A stretch of DNA of 55,942 bases, from assembly GCA_027064305.1 (NCBI GenBank), contig JAMOPY010000015.1:1-55942 (forward strand), in the 5' to 3' direction. The notes under the pieces are model-generated. The model worked only from the letters and a program-made list of their open reading frames with translations. It made no database searches and was not told where the DNA came from. Source of the stretch: Methanobacteriota archaeon. GTDB taxonomy: Archaea > JAADCQ01 > Methanopyri > Methanopyrales > Methanopyraceae. A program made the position numbers and the translations under genes. Below are positions 25,950-35,038 of the stretch, piece after piece; the stretch's first letter is position 1; each line of letters opens with the position of its first letter.

Positions 25950-27905
25950 TTGAACGAGGCGAGTGGCAGGAAATCTCTGAGCGAGGTGAAGAAGGAGATC
26001 AAAGAGAAGGTGGAGGAGGTCCTACCCTCGGACATCGTCGTGACCGACGTGGACCTGGAGGGACCGGAGGTCGTCATCTACACGAACTCGCCGCACTCCT
26101 TCGTCAAGAACGACTCCGACCTCATCACCCGGCTGGCCAAGGCCCTGCGGAAGCGCGTGAAGATCCGGCCCAACCCCAGCGCCCTCTCCCCCGCCAAGGA
26201 CGCGAAGAAGGTCATCCTGGACATCATCCCGGAGGACGCCGGCGTCAGCGAGCGGGACCTGATCTTCCTGGACACGGGCGAGGTCGTCATCTTCGCCAAG
26301 AAGCCGGGCCTGGTCATCGGCAAGCGCGGCAAGAACGTGCACCGGATCTCCCGAGACACGGGCTGGGTTCCCAAGATCTACCGGAAACCGCCCATCCCCT
26401 CCAAGACGGTCAACACGACCCGCCGGCTCATCCTCTCCGACGACTCCCGCCGCCGGTTCCTTAAGAATGTCAGCGAGCGCATCTTCTGCGGGCGCACGCG
26501 CAGCCGCGGCAGCGAGTCCCGCTGGGCCCGCGTCAGCGCGCTCGGCGGGTTCCAGGAGGTCGGCCGTTCCGCCCTCTTCCTGCACACCGAGGAGAGCCGC
26601 GTGCTCCTGGACTGCGGCGTGAACGTGGCCGCCAACGGTCGGGACGCGTACCCGCACTTCAACGTCCCGGAGTTCCGCATGGACGATCTGGACGCGATCG
26701 TGATCACGCACGCGCACCTGGACCACTGCGGCTTCCTCCCGTACTTCTACCGGCACGAGGTCATCGAGAGCCGCGTACCCGTCTACTGCACGCCCCCGAC
26801 CCGCGACCTGATGTACCTGCTCCTCCTCGACTACATCAAGGTCACCGAGAAGCGCGGTCAGGAGCCCCCGTACACGGAGAAGGACGTCAAGAAGGTGATC
26901 AAGCGCACGATCACCCTCGACTACCGCGAGCCCACCGACATCACCCCGGACATCAGCATCACCTTCTACAACGCCGGCCACATCCTCGGCTCCGCCTCCG
27001 TGCACGTGTTCCTCCAGGACAAGGGTTTCAACTTCGTGTACACGGGCGACATCAACCCCACCCCTTCCCGACTCCTCGAGGGCGCGGACAACCAGTTCAA
27101 GCGCGTGGACTGCATGGTCATCGAGGCGACCTACGGGGACTCCCGGCACGGCAGCCGACGCAAGGAGGAGGCCCGCTTCCGGAAGATCGTGCGCGACACC
27201 GTCCGCAAGGGCGGGAAGGTCCTCATCCCCTCCTTCGCCGTCGGGCGCGCCCAGGAGGTCATGCTCGTCCTCGAGGACATGTACCGCAAGGGCGAGCTCG
27301 AGTGCCCCGTGTACCTGGACGGCATGATCTACGAGGCGACCGCCATCCACTCCACCTACCCAGAGTACCTGAACAAGCGCCTCCAGCACCGCATCCTCCA
27401 CGAGGACGACGACCCGTTCACCTCCGAGGTGTTCCGTCCCGTCGAGGGCTCCGACCACCGGCGCGCGATCATCGAGGACGACGACCCGGCCGTCGTCCTC
27501 TCCACCTCCGGCATGCTCGAGGGCGGCCCCATCCTCGAATACCTCAAGGAGCTCTCAGAGGACCCGAAGAACACGCTCGTGTTCGTCGGTTACCAGGCCG
27601 AGGGCACCCTGGGCCGGCAGATCCAGGAGGGGTACCAGGAGGTCCCCCTGCCGACCCCGGAGGGCAAGACCGAGACGCTCCGGATCAAGCTCCGCGTCGA
27701 GACCGTGAGCGGGTTCAGCGGGCACGGGGACAAGATCGAGCTGACCAAGTACGTCCGCACGATCAAGCCCGCGCCCCCGTCGAAGATCTATACTAACCAC
27801 GGGGAGCCCAAGGCCTGCAAGCACCTGTCGAACCACCTGCGCCGCACGTTCCGCAAGGTCTTCTCCATGGCCCCGGAGAACCTCGAGTGCTTCCGGCTGA
27901 CGTGA
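25950..27905 (+). CDS. aCPSF1/FttA ribonuclease (KH + beta-CASP)
   Basis: A 651-residue nuclease related to eukaryotic CPSF73 that acts in archaeal transcription termination and RNA processing. Two N-terminal KH-type domains span about 1-190, with the GxxG loop in GLVIGKRGKN (120-129). The metallo-beta-lactamase motif HAHLDH is at 254-259, with later zinc ligands in NAGHILGSA and GDIN, then the beta-CASP domain and SGFSGHGD. TTG start; 52 bases after psmB. Cytoplasmic, full length. Confidence 0.96.
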   Translation: MNEASGRKSLSEVKKEIKEKVEEVLPSDIVVTDVDLEGPEVVIYTNSPHSFVKNDSDLITRLAKALRKRVKIRPNPSALSPAKDAKKVILDIIPEDAGVSERDLIFLDTGEVVIFAKKPGLVIGKRGKNVHRISRDTGWVPKIYRKPPIPSKTVNTTRRLILSDDSRRRFLKNVSERIFCGRTRSRGSESRWARVSALGGFQEVGRSALFLHTEESRVLLDCGVNVAANGRDAYPHFNVPEFRMDDLDAIVITHAHLDHCGFLPYFYRHEVIESRVPVYCTPPTRDLMYLLLLDYIKVTEKRGQEPPYTEKDVKKVIKRTITLDYREPTDITPDISITFYNAGHILGSASVHVFLQDKGFNFVYTGDINPTPSRLLEGADNQFKRVDCMVIEATYGDSRHGSRRKEEARFRKIVRDTVRKGGKVLIPSFAVGRAQEVMLVLEDMYRKGELECPVYLDGMIYEATAIHSTYPEYLNKRLQHRILHEDDDPFTSEVFRPVEGSDHRRAIIEDDDPAVVLSTSGMLEGGPILEYLKELSEDPKNTLVFVGYQAEGTLGRQIQEGYQEVPLPTPEGKTETLRIKLRVETVSGFSGHGDKIELTKYVRTIKPAPPSKIYTNHGEPKACKHLSNHLRRTFRKVFSMAPENLECFRLT

Positions 27906-27917
27906 GGGGGAGGGCCC

Positions 27918-28958
27918 GTGAGCGAGCGGATGACGTACAAGGACGCGGGCGTGGACCTCGACCGGGAGGCCCGCGCCGTCCGGGCGATCCGAGAGGTCCT
28001 GGAGCGGTACCGGATCGAGCCCGAGGGCGTCGAGGAGGTCGAGGGGATCGGGCACTACGCCGCGGTCCTGCGCGTGCACGACCGGCTCCTGACGCTCAAC
28101 GTGGACGGGGTCGGCTCGAAGGTCCTCGTCGCCCAGCTCGCGGACCGGTACGACACCGTGGGCATCGACGCGATCGCGATGAACGCGAACGACGCGGTGT
28201 GCCTGGGCGCGCGCCCCATCGCCTTCCTCGATTACCTGGCCATGGAGGACCCGGACCCGGACGTGTGCCGGGAGATCGCCGAGGGGCTGGCCAAGGGGGC
28301 CCGGGAGGCCGGCGCCCCGGTCGTGGGGGGCGAGCTCGCCACCCTGCCCGAGATCGTGCGGGGCGAGCGGGAGGGCCGTGGGTTCGACCTGGTCGTGGCC
28401 TGCCTGGGCCTGCTGGAGGGCGAGCCGATCACGGGCGAGGAGGTCGAGCCGGGCGACGCGATCGTCGGTCTCCGCAGCTCGGGGATCCACAGCAACGGGC
28501 TCACCCTGGCCCGGAAGGTCCTGCTCCGGGAGTACGGGCCGGACGACGAGCTGCCGCACGGTCGGACGGTCGCGGAGGAGCTGCTCGAACCGACGCGGAT
28601 CTACGTGCGGCCGGTCCTGAGGGTGCTGGAGGAGTTCGAGGTGCACGGGATCGCGCACATCACGGGCGGTGGGTTCGAGAACCTGAAGCGGCTGCGGGGG
28701 GACGTGCGGTACGTCATCGACGACCCGCTGGAGCCCCAGCCGATTTTCGAGGTCATCCGGGAGCTGGGGAACGTGCCGCTGGAGGAGATGTACCGGACGT
28801 TCAACATGGGGATGGGCATGGCGCTCGTGGTCCCGGAGGAGGTGGCGGAGGACGTGGTGGACGCGGTCTCGGGTGAGGTGGAGGCGAAGGTGGTGGGCCG
28901 CGTGGAGGAGGGTGAGGGCGTGGTCGTGGAGACGGATGAGGGGGAGGTGCGGCTGTAG
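27918..28958 (+). CDS. purM: Phosphoribosylformylglycinamidine cyclo-ligase (AIR synthetase)
   Basis: A 346-residue purine biosynthesis enzyme that closes FGAM to AIR with ATP. Family segments: MTYKDAGVD (the start signature of PurM), NVDGVGSKVLVA, GIDAIAMNANDAVCLGARP, GELATLPEIV and GLRSSGIHSNG, and near the end HITGGGFENL. GTG start after GAGGGGGAGGG. Ends convergently with eL32, with a palindrome copy in the 64-base gap. Confidence 0.96.
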   Translation: MSERMTYKDAGVDLDREARAVRAIREVLERYRIEPEGVEEVEGIGHYAAVLRVHDRLLTLNVDGVGSKVLVAQLADRYDTVGIDAIAMNANDAVCLGARPIAFLDYLAMEDPDPDVCREIAEGLAKGAREAGAPVVGGELATLPEIVRGEREGRGFDLVVACLGLLEGEPITGEEVEPGDAIVGLRSSGIHSNGLTLARKVLLREYGPDDELPHGRTVAEELLEPTRIYVRPVLRVLEEFEVHGIAHITGGGFENLKRLRGDVRYVIDDPLEPQPIFEVIRELGNVPLEEMYRTFNMGMGMALVVPEEVAEDVVDAVSGEVEAKVVGRVEEGEGVVVETDEGEVRL

Positions 28959-28960
28959 CC

Positions 28961-29013
28961 CGCCCCGCGGGAATCGTTACGAGAGTCGTAACGATCGGCC
29001 GCAAGAACGGGGC
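28961..29013. repeat. Dispersed palindrome, copy 3 (perfect), nested in a GC stem
   Basis: ATCGTTACGA (28973-28982) and TCGTAACGAT (28986-28995) are perfect 10-bp arms with a GAG loop. Outer CGCCCCG and CGGGGCG can add a second stem. It lies between the convergent purM and eL32 genes, so a bidirectional transcript end is plausible. Confidence 0.75.
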
Positions 29014-29022
29014 GTCGGGCGT

Positions 29023-29427
29023 TCAGGCGTTCAGGACCACGATGCCCAGCTCCTTCGCCTTCTTGAGGATCTCGCGCCGCTTGCGCTTGCCGACGCGGGA
29101 GGCGATCCGGGCCGCCTGGCGCTCCGGGTCGATCTTCTCCAGGTCCTTCGGGTTGTAGACGAGCACCTCCTCGTACCCGGACGGGTGCAGGCCGCGCACT
29201 TTCTTGGGGGAGCGGTAGCCGGGGTTGGGCATCTTGGGCTTGCTCTTGAACTTGCGGCGCATCTTGCTGTGCCGGCCCTTGGGCCGGCGCCACTTCTCGC
29301 CCAGCCGCTTGTACCGGTGCCACTCCTGGCGGCGGAACTTGGGCTTCTTGCGCTTGAGCTCCTCCCGGAGCCGGAGCAGGCGCTCCTCCTCCTTGGATAG
29401 GTTGGGGTTGCGGACCAAGGTTCGCAC
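29023..29427 (-). CDS. rpl32e: Ribosomal protein eL32
   Basis: A 134-residue 50S protein found only in archaea and eukaryotes. The basic core has [24 protein letters not shown] sequence in which the conserved WR and KP residues are visible, then [18 protein letters not shown] start 3 bases after uL6. It is the last gene of the cluster; the usual eL19, uL18 and uS5 do not follow. Confidence 0.96.
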   Translation of the reverse strand: MRTLVRNPNLSKEEERLLRLREELKRKKPKFRRQEWHRYKRLGEKWRRPKGRHSKMRRKFKSKPKMPNPGYRSPKKVRGLHPSGYEEVLVYNPKDLEKIDPERQAARIASRVGKRKRREILKKAKELGIVVLNA

Positions 29428-29430
29428 CCC

Positions 29431-30054
29431 TTAGACGCGGGGCTCGATCTTCTTGCCGTCCTTCTCGACGATGTAGATACCGTCCTGGAACACGCGCGGG
29501 TCTCGGTCCTTGATCTCGGTCGCCTGCTCCAGGTTGGCCGCGGTCTGGCCCACGGCCTCCTTGTCAATGCCCCGGACGATGATGTCCTGGCCCTGGACGA
29601 TGACCTCGGTGTTCTCGGGGTCCACGATCTCAGCGACTCGCGGCACGTTCTCTCCCATGAAGTTCTCGATGTACACCTTGCCCTTCTCCTGGTCCACCTT
29701 GACCTCCGGCGGGAAGTGCGAGTACACCAGCTTGAGCCGGTACTCGTGGCCCTCGGTGACGCCCTTCTGCATGTTCTCGATGTAGGACTTGATCATGCCG
29801 AGGATGGCCTTGGTCCGTCGGTTGTGTCGCGTGGTGGCGATGACGACCTCGTCGTCCTCGAGCCACATGTAGACGTCCGGGTAGTAGAACTCCTTCGTGA
29901 CCTCGCCCTTGGGCCCCTTGACGGTGACCTCGTACCTCCGGTCGTGCTGCCGCCGGATCTCGACCTCGACGTCGTCCTTGATCTTGACCCGCTCCTCCAT
30001 CACGATGACGCCGGGGATGGCGTCCTCGGCGGGCTCGAGCCGGGCCTCGGACAC
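29431..30054 (-). CDS. rpl6: Ribosomal protein uL6
   Basis: A 207-residue 50S protein that binds 23S rRNA near the factor-binding site. Two tandem L6 domains are visible; [14 protein letters not shown] and [13 protein letters not shown] are typical. It has an N-terminal extension of about 20 acidic residues before VIVMEERV, so translation could also begin at a later codon, but GTG 30054 is 13 bases after uS8. Confidence 0.96.
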   Translation of the reverse strand: MSEARLEPAEDAIPGVIVMEERVKIKDDVEVEIRRQHDRRYEVTVKGPKGEVTKEFYYPDVYMWLEDDEVVIATTRHNRRTKAILGMIKSYIENMQKGVTEGHEYRLKLVYSHFPPEVKVDQEKGKVYIENFMGENVPRVAEIVDPENTEVIVQGQDIIVRGIDKEAVGQTAANLEQATEIKDRDPRVFQDGIYIVEKDGKKIEPRV

Positions 30055-30067
30055 GGCCCGCCGCCCC

Positions 30068-30460
30068 CTAGTACACGTAGGCGAGCAGCCGGCCGCCGAT
30101 GCCGCGCTCCTTCGCCTCGTAGTGGGACATCACGCCCTCGGGCGTGGTGACGATGAGGAGGCCGAAGTCGCGGGCGGGTAGGTAGCGCTGCTCCCAGTAC
30201 TCCCACTCGTCCTTCTTCACCGGGTGCCGGGGCTTGATCACGCCGCAGTCGTTGATGCGGCCGACCAGTCGGACCAGGAACTTGCCGGAGCGGCCGTCGT
30301 CGATGAACTCGAAGCTACCGATGTAGCCGTGCTCCTGCATGACCTTCAGGACGCGGCCGATGAGCTTGGAGGCGGGCTCGATGACGCACTCCTTGTTGCC
30401 GACCATCTCGTTGTTCTTGATCGTGGCCATGGCGTCGGCCAGCGGGTCCATCAGGGTCAC
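30068..30460 (-). CDS. rps8: Ribosomal protein uS8
   Basis: A 130-residue 30S assembly protein that binds the central domain of 16S rRNA. The start GTG 30460 ([11 protein letters not shown]) was chosen because archaeal uS8 begins near MDPLA and GGGGGTCC lies just upstream. TTG 30475 abuts the uS14 stop and is the alternative. The C-terminal [19 protein letters not shown] is the family signature. Confidence 0.95.
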   Translation of the reverse strand: MTLMDPLADAMATIKNNEMVGNKECVIEPASKLIGRVLKVMQEHGYIGSFEFIDDGRSGKFLVRLVGRINDCGVIKPRHPVKKDEWEYWEQRYLPARDFGLLIVTTPEGVMSHYEAKERGIGGRLLAYVY

Positions 30461-30475
30461 GCGCCGGACCCCCAA

Positions 30476-30622
30476 CTAGTGGTACTTCTTGAACCCCATC
30501 TTCTCGGCCACCTCGCGGAAGCACTGCCGGCAGAGCATGATCCCGTACTTCTGGATGACCCCGTGCGTGTCGCCGCAGCGTCGGCACCGGCGGGCACCCT
30601 TCCCGAACTCACGCTTGGCCAT
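30476..30622 (-). CDS. rps14: Ribosomal protein uS14, zinc form
   Basis: A 48-residue 30S protein, short but clear. Cysteines at 13 and 16 (CRRC) and 31 and 34 (CRQC) bind zinc, and the protein ends GFKKYH. It sits between uL5 and uS8 in the conserved order. ATG start, 6 bases after uL5. Confidence 0.96.
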   Translation of the reverse strand: MAKREFGKGARRCRRCGDTHGVIQKYGIMLCRQCFREVAEKMGFKKYH

Positions 30623-30628
30623 GCGGCA

Positions 30629-31192
30629 TCACCCCGGGAGGACCTCCACGTCGAACTCCTCCTCCATGTAAACGATACCCTCCTCCTTCGTCAGGCGGTG
30701 CCGACGCGGGATGGGCCGTCGGCAGCGGCGGCGCCGCATCACGCGGAACCCGGGGCGCTCCAGCACCACGGCGATGTCCATGCCGAAAATACCGATTTCG
30801 GGGTCGTACTCCACGCCTTCGAGGGCGATGTGCTCCTCGAGGCCGAAGGAGACGTTGCCGAACTCGTCGAACTGGCTCTCCCGCAGCTCCCGGTCGACGG
30901 CGTCCAGGACCCAGTCCAGGAACTCGCGAGCCCGGTCGCGGCGTAGGTCCACCTTGACGCCGATGGGCTGACCGCGGCGGATGCCGAAGCTCGGGTTCGT
31001 CTCCTTGGCGACCGTGTACACGGGCTTCTGACCGGTGAGGTCCTGGAGCAGCTGGTAGGCCTTCTCCAGGCGCTCGCCCGACTCACCGACGCCGATGTTG
31101 ACCGTGACCTTGCCGAGCCGGGGGCGGCGCATCGGGTTGCTCTCCCAGTCCTCCAGGATCCGGCGCCGGGTCTCCTCGTCCACGACGGACAC
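30629..31192 (-). CDS. rpl5: Ribosomal protein uL5
   Basis: A 187-residue 50S protein that contacts 5S rRNA and the P-site t[20 protein letters not shown], then [20 protein letters not shown] and [20 protein letters not shown] are conserved segments. GTG start 3 bases after eS4. Confidence 0.96.
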   Translation of the reverse strand: MSVVDEETRRRILEDWESNPMRRPRLGKVTVNIGVGESGERLEKAYQLLQDLTGQKPVYTVAKETNPSFGIRRGQPIGVKVDLRRDRAREFLDWVLDAVDRELRESQFDEFGNVSFGLEEHIALEGVEYDPEIGIFGMDIAVVLERPGFRVMRRRRCRRPIPRRHRLTKEEGIVYMEEEFDVEVLPG

Positions 31193-31195
31193 GCG

Positions 31196-31984
31196 CTACG
31201 CCCCCTCCTCCGGCTGCACGGTGACGAGCGGCTCGTCCTCGCCGATGACGATGAGCCGGTCCTTCGTCGTCTGGAACCGGTCGCCCTCTTCGTTCTCGAT
31301 GGTCACGACGTCCTCCTGCGGGCCCTCCGTGACGTGGATCTCGACGATGCGACCGACCTCACCCGCGTGCCGGCCCGTCATGACGTACACGTAGACGCCC
31401 TCCTCCAGCGGCAGGTGATCCTCAACCTCCCACCGCTCGTCGCTGTCCGGCTCCGGCAGCCGCAGGACCAGGCTGTCGCCGACGCTGTACACGTCCTCCT
31501 TCGGGTCCGTCGGGTCCTCGATCTCCACGAGCCAGTTCTTCCCGTCGTGCAGCGTGATCTGGAGGTTCCCGCCCTTCACGTACGTCTTGTTCTTGATCCG
31601 GCAGACCTTGACGCGGGCCTCGTCCTCGTCGATGGGGACCACGTCGATCCGGTGGTAGCGGTTCATGATCACCCGGTAGCACTCGTTCACCCGCGGGATC
31701 TCCACCACGTCCATGATCCCGACCGGGTACTTGGGCTCCTTCCGCGGCACGCCGTCGACGTAGATCTCGCCCCGGGTGATGATCTTCCGCGCCTCCCGCG
31801 CGTAGTCCGCGTAGCCCAGGATGTCGCGGACGAGGATCAGCAGCGGCACGCTGGTGTCCATGGTGTGCGGGCCCGGGTACGGGCGCGGGGCGAACTTGCC
31901 GCCCTCCTTCCTGGGGATCGGCCAGGCGTACGGGGCGGCCAGGCGCTTGACGTGGCGCTTGGGTCCGCTCCGGGAGCGACCCAT
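31196..31984 (-). CDS. rps4e: Ribosomal protein eS4
   Basis: A 262-residue 30S protein specific to archaea and eukaryotes, with an S4 RNA-binding domain (around residues 50-110), a KOW-like segment and a C-terminal domain. The N-terminus HVKRLAAPYAWPIPRKE is the family hallmark. ATG start; a 39-base gap separates it from uL24. Confidence 0.96.
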   Translation of the reverse strand: MGRSRSGPKRHVKRLAAPYAWPIPRKEGGKFAPRPYPGPHTMDTSVPLLILVRDILGYADYAREARKIITRGEIYVDGVPRKEPKYPVGIMDVVEIPRVNECYRVIMNRYHRIDVVPIDEDEARVKVCRIKNKTYVKGGNLQITLHDGKNWLVEIEDPTDPKEDVYSVGDSLVLRLPEPDSDERWEVEDHLPLEEGVYVYVMTGRHAGEVGRIVEIHVTEGPQEDVVTIENEEGDRFQTTKDRLIVIGEDEPLVTVQPEEGA

Positions 31985-32023
31985 TCGAGCCTACCCCCGA
32001 TCCCGCTCTCCGGATCTCCCGCG

Positions 32024-32449
32024 CTACCCTTCCTCCTTCTTTTCTTCTCCCTCCATCTCCCGCGCGTCCAGCTCCTCGGGGGTGCCGCCGGACCGCTCGA
32101 TGATCTTGCGGCGCATGGGATCGTCGAGGTTGGGCTTGACGATCATGACGTTGGACGGGTGGATGGGGTAGTACACCTCCTCCCCGTCCGCGCGCTCGAT
32201 CGTGGCGCCCTCGACGTAGATACGCATGCGTTTCAGGTCCACCTCCACGACCTCGCCCTCGTGGCCCTTGAAGTCGCCGCGCATGATCCGGACGATGTCA
32301 CCCTTCCGGACGGGCAGGCTGCGCCGGTTGTACCGCTCCCGGAGGGCCGGGTGTAGGGTCGCGCTCATCAGCTTCTGGCGCTTGTGTAGGGGCGCGTTGA
32401 AGAAGGCCCGGCGCTGCTTGCGCGGCTGCCGGGACTTGGTCCAGCGCAC
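32024..32449 (-). CDS. rpl24: Ribosomal protein uL24
   Basis: A 141-residue 50S assembly initiator. The KOW motif lies in [19 protein letters not shown]; the N-terminal basic tail ([15 protein letters not shown]) is archaeal. The acidic Lys/Glu-rich C-terminus is longer than usual. GTG start 12 bases after uL14. Confidence 0.96.
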   Translation of the reverse strand: MRWTKSRQPRKQRRAFFNAPLHKRQKLMSATLHPALRERYNRRSLPVRKGDIVRIMRGDFKGHEGEVVEVDLKRMRIYVEGATIERADGEEVYYPIHPSNVMIVKPNLDDPMRRKIIERSGGTPEELDAREMEGEEKKEEG

Positions 32450-32461
32450 GGACCGGTCCCC

Positions 32462-32863
32462 CTACACGATGATGCTCGCGATGCTGCCGATGCGCGGCCA
32501 GCGCTCGGCCGCCTCCTTGGCCACGGGGCCGCGGATCTCGGAGCCGCGCGGGGCGCCGTCCGAGGTCGTGATCACGGCCGCGTTGTCCTCGAACTTGACC
32601 CGGGTTCCGTCGGGCCGGCGGTACTCCTTCCGCTGCCGGATGATCACCGCGTTCACGACCTCCTTCTTCATGTCCGGCGTGCCCTCCTTAACCGAGCAGA
32701 CGACCATGTCCCCGATCCCGGCGTTCGGCAGCCGGCGCCGGACGCCCTTGTAGCCCTTGACCGCGATGATCTGGAGCTCCCGGGCGCCCGTGTTGTCCGC
32801 GCAGACGAGCCGGGCGCCCACCGGCAGCGCGGCGCGCGGGGACTTGGCCTTGATCGCGCGCAT
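32462..32863 (-). CDS. rpl14: Ribosomal protein uL14
   Basis: A 133-residue 50S protein at the subunit interface. It has [18 protein letters not shown] and later [11 protein letters not shown], both conserved. The ATG overlaps the uS17 stop by one base (TAATG). Part of the rnp1-uS17-uL14 block conserved in archaea. Confidence 0.97.
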   Translation of the reverse strand: MRAIKAKSPRAALPVGARLVCADNTGARELQIIAVKGYKGVRRRLPNAGIGDMVVCSVKEGTPDMKKEVVNAVIIRQRKEYRRPDGTRVKFEDNAAVITTSDGAPRGSEIRGPVAKEAAERWPRIGSIASIIV

Positions 32864-33207
32864 TACCGCTCACCCGCCCGCTCCAGCACCTCGATCACGA
32901 CGAAGCTCTTCGTCTTGCTCAGGGGACGGCACTCCGCGATCTTGACCCGGTCACCCTCCCGGGCGTCGATGCACGGTGGGTTGTGCGCGGGGATCCGGGA
33001 TCGGCGGCGCTCCCAGCGCTCGTACTTCTGATCGTACTTGTAGTACTCCCGCTCCACGATCACGGTCTTGTCCATTCGATCGCTCACCACCACGCCCTCC
33101 AGGATCGTCCCGCGGACCCTCAGGTTGCCGTGGAAGGGACAGTTCGGGTCGTCACACTCCCGCTTGGGGGGCGTGACCCCGAGACCGAGGTCCTTCGCCT
33201 TCCCCAA
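32863..33207 (-). CDS. rps17: Ribosomal protein uS17
   Basis: A 114-residue 30S protein of the OB fold. The archaeal form has the N-terminal segment [10 protein letters not shown] with two cysteines, then [18 protein letters not shown] and [13 protein letters not shown] start at 33207, 14 bases after rnp1. Confidence 0.96.
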   Translation of the reverse strand: MGKAKDLGLGVTPPKRECDDPNCPFHGNLRVRGTILEGVVVSDRMDKTVIVEREYYKYDQKYERWERRRSRIPAHNPPCIDAREGDRVKIAECRPLSKTKSFVVIEVLERAGER

Positions 33208-33221
33208 ACTTCGGCGCCCCC

Positions 33222-33545
33222 TCAGTCCAGGTAGTCCTCCGGGTCGAAGCGGCCTCGGACGGTCTCCGCGTACCTGAACCGCTTAGTTAGCCTTTCCTCC
33301 GGTCGGCCCACGAGCAGGGCGCCGTCAACGCGCACGCGCTCGCCCGTGGGCAGCTTGAGCTCGAGCAGCACCTGATCTTTCACTATAACCTTTTCACCGG
33401 AGCCCGTATCCAGGACGAGCGTGTTCCTGGTCTCGTCCACGATCACGCCCTCCAGCCCCTCGTACGGCGGGCCCAGCGACTTAACCACCCGGCACTCCAG
33501 CCCGATGAGCTCGTGCCGCAGTAGGTTCCTCGGGGTGATCGGCAC
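33222..33545 (-). CDS. rnp1: RNase P protein component 1 (Rpp29/Pop4)
   Basis: A 107-residue subunit of the ribonucleoprotein RNase P that matures tRNA 5' ends. The N-terminus [15 protein letters not shown] matches archaeal Rnp1 closely, followed by [15 protein letters not shown] in the Sm-like barrel. The GTG start at 33545 is fixed by this match. It is directly back to back with the divergent gene at 33546: CACGTG serves both starts. It leads the ribosomal cluster. Confidence 0.95.
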   Translation of the reverse strand: MPITPRNLLRHELIGLECRVVKSLGPPYEGLEGVIVDETRNTLVLDTGSGEKVIVKDQVLLELKLPTGERVRVDGALLVGRPEERLTKRFRYAETVRGRFDPEDYLD

Positions 33546-33974
33546 GTGGCGGACCCCCGGGTTCGGGTCTTCCGGTCGGAGACCTGCCGCCGGCTCCTCG
33601 CGCTGGCCCTCCGGGAGGCCCGGCGGATCGAGCGAGGCCGGGACGACGTGCGGTACGACGCGGACGGGCGCGTACTGCGGCTGTCGGACGGGCCGGAGAG
33701 GCTCACGATCGTCTCGGAGCGGGCGGCGGAGCTGCTGGGCGGGGAGGGGCGCGTCGAGCTGACGTTCAACGACCCGGCCGTGGCCGAGACGGAGCGGTGC
33801 TGCTTCCTGGACAAGATCCGGCTGGCCGAGGAGCTCGCCCGGCTCCTGGTACGTGGGGAGTTCGAGCGCTTCGCGGAGCGGGTTCGCCGCCTGCCCCGGC
33901 CCGCCCGGATCGAGCTGTCCGGCGACCCGGAGTACGAGCCGGTCGCCCTCCGGTCACCCCTCACGCAGTCGTGA
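33546..33974 (+). CDS. Hypothetical protein divergent from rnp1
   Basis: A 142-residue soluble protein that I do not recognise. It is helix-rich and very Arg/Glu-rich ([20 protein letters not shown]), with a central [18 protein letters not shown] and a CC pair. Its GTG start shares CACGTG with rnp1, leaving no intergenic promoter, so either its start is internal or its promoter lies within rnp1. The last 21 bases overlap the convergent dehydrogenase. Its full-length open frame suggests a real gene. Confidence 0.6.
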   Translation: MADPRVRVFRSETCRRLLALALREARRIERGRDDVRYDADGRVLRLSDGPERLTIVSERAAELLGGEGRVELTFNDPAVAETERCCFLDKIRLAEELARLLVRGEFERFAERVRRLPRPARIELSGDPEYEPVALRSPLTQS

Positions 33975-34961
33975 GAGGACGGCCTCCGTCACCTCCTCCG
34001 TGCTCGCCCGCCCGCCCAGGTCCGGCGTCCGCACGCCGTCCCGCAGCGTCGCCTCCACCGCGCGCTCGATCGCCCGGGCCTCCTCCTCGTATCCCAGCCA
34101 GTCGAGCATCATGGCGGCGGAGAGGATGGCGGCGAGGGGGTTGGCGATGCCCTTGCCGGCGATGTCGGGGGCGGACCCGTGCACGGGCTCGAACAGCGCG
34201 TGCTCGTCCCCCACGTTCGCGCTCGGCGCCAGGCCAAGGCTGCCCATGAGTCCGGCGGCCAGGTCGGAGAGGATGTCTCCGAAGAGGTTGGAGGTGAGGA
34301 GCACGTCGAAGCGGTCGGGCTCGCGCACGAGCCTGTAGGCGGCCGCGTCCACGTACTCCTCGTCCCACTCCAGGCCCCGGGCCTCGATCGCCTCGATCGC
34401 CGCGCGCTTGAACGTCCCGCAGGTGAGCTTCAGCACGTTCGCCTTGTGCACGATCGTAACCCTGCCGTCCCGCTCCTCGGCCAGGTCGCAGGCGACCTCC
34501 GCGACCCGGCGGGCGCCCTCGCGGGAGATCTTGCGGAGGGCGAGGGTGACCCCGTCGTGCACCTCGCACTCGCAGCCGACGTAGAGGCCCTCCGTGTTCT
34601 CGCGCACGATCACGAGGTCGAACTCGGCCTCGACGGGCCGGGGGGCGGGCCAGGAGCGGGCGGGCCGGACGTTCGCGTAGAGGTCCAGCTCCCGCCGCAG
34701 GCGGACGATGGGGCTCTCGGCCTCGGGGTCCTCGGGCGTGGTGCAGGCGCCGAAGAGGACGGCGTCCGCCTCGCGGCACGCCTCGATGGTGTCCTCCTCG
34801 ATGGTCACGCCCTTCTCCTTCCAGAGCCGGTAACCGGCCCTCCGCTCCTCGAGCTCCAGCTCGCCGCCGAGGACCTCGCGGAGGACGCGGACGGCGGCGT
34901 CGATCACCTCGGGGCCGATGCCGTCGCCAGGGATCACGACGACGGTGGGCGACGCGTTCAC
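33954..34961 (-). CDS. Isopropylmalate / homoisocitrate dehydrogenase (LeuB/AksF)
   Basis: A 335-residue decarboxylating beta-hydroxyacid dehydrogenase. VVVIPGDGIGPEV, ESPIVRLRRELDLYANVRP, the ENTEGLYVGCE loop, catalytic VHKANVLKLT and TSNLFGDILSD are all present. It is either LeuB (leucine) or AksF (2-oxosuberate for coenzyme B). AksA and a homoaconitase-type pair lie 4-7 kb away, which favours AksF, but the loop residues do not decide it for me. GTG start overlaps the stop of a 26-codon ORF. Confidence 0.88.
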   Translation of the reverse strand: MNASPTVVVIPGDGIGPEVIDAAVRVLREVLGGELELEERRAGYRLWKEKGVTIEEDTIEACREADAVLFGACTTPEDPEAESPIVRLRRELDLYANVRPARSWPAPRPVEAEFDLVIVRENTEGLYVGCECEVHDGVTLALRKISREGARRVAEVACDLAEERDGRVTIVHKANVLKLTCGTFKRAAIEAIEARGLEWDEEYVDAAAYRLVREPDRFDVLLTSNLFGDILSDLAAGLMGSLGLAPSANVGDEHALFEPVHGSAPDIAGKGIANPLAAILSAAMMLDWLGYEEEARAIERAVEATLRDGVRTPDLGGRASTEEVTEAVLSRLREG

Positions 34962-35038
34962 CCCCGCGGTCGGTCGGGGAAGCCCTCCGCAAGGCCAATC
35001 CTCTTCATCCGGGCGTCGAGCCGGGGCAGGCTCTTCAT
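34958..35038 (-). CDS. Possible 26-residue coupled small ORF
   Basis: An ATG overlaps the DUF711 stop (ATGA at 35038-35035), and the TGA of this ORF overlaps the GTG of the LeuB/AksF gene (GTGA). The peptide starts MKSLPRLDARMKRIG and ends with PDRPRG. Both overlaps fit the coupling style seen throughout the window, so it may be translated, either as a small basic protein or as a device that keeps ribosomes moving between the two genes. No homologue is known to me. Confidence 0.45.
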   Translation of the reverse strand: MKSLPRLDARMKRIGLAEGFPDRPRG

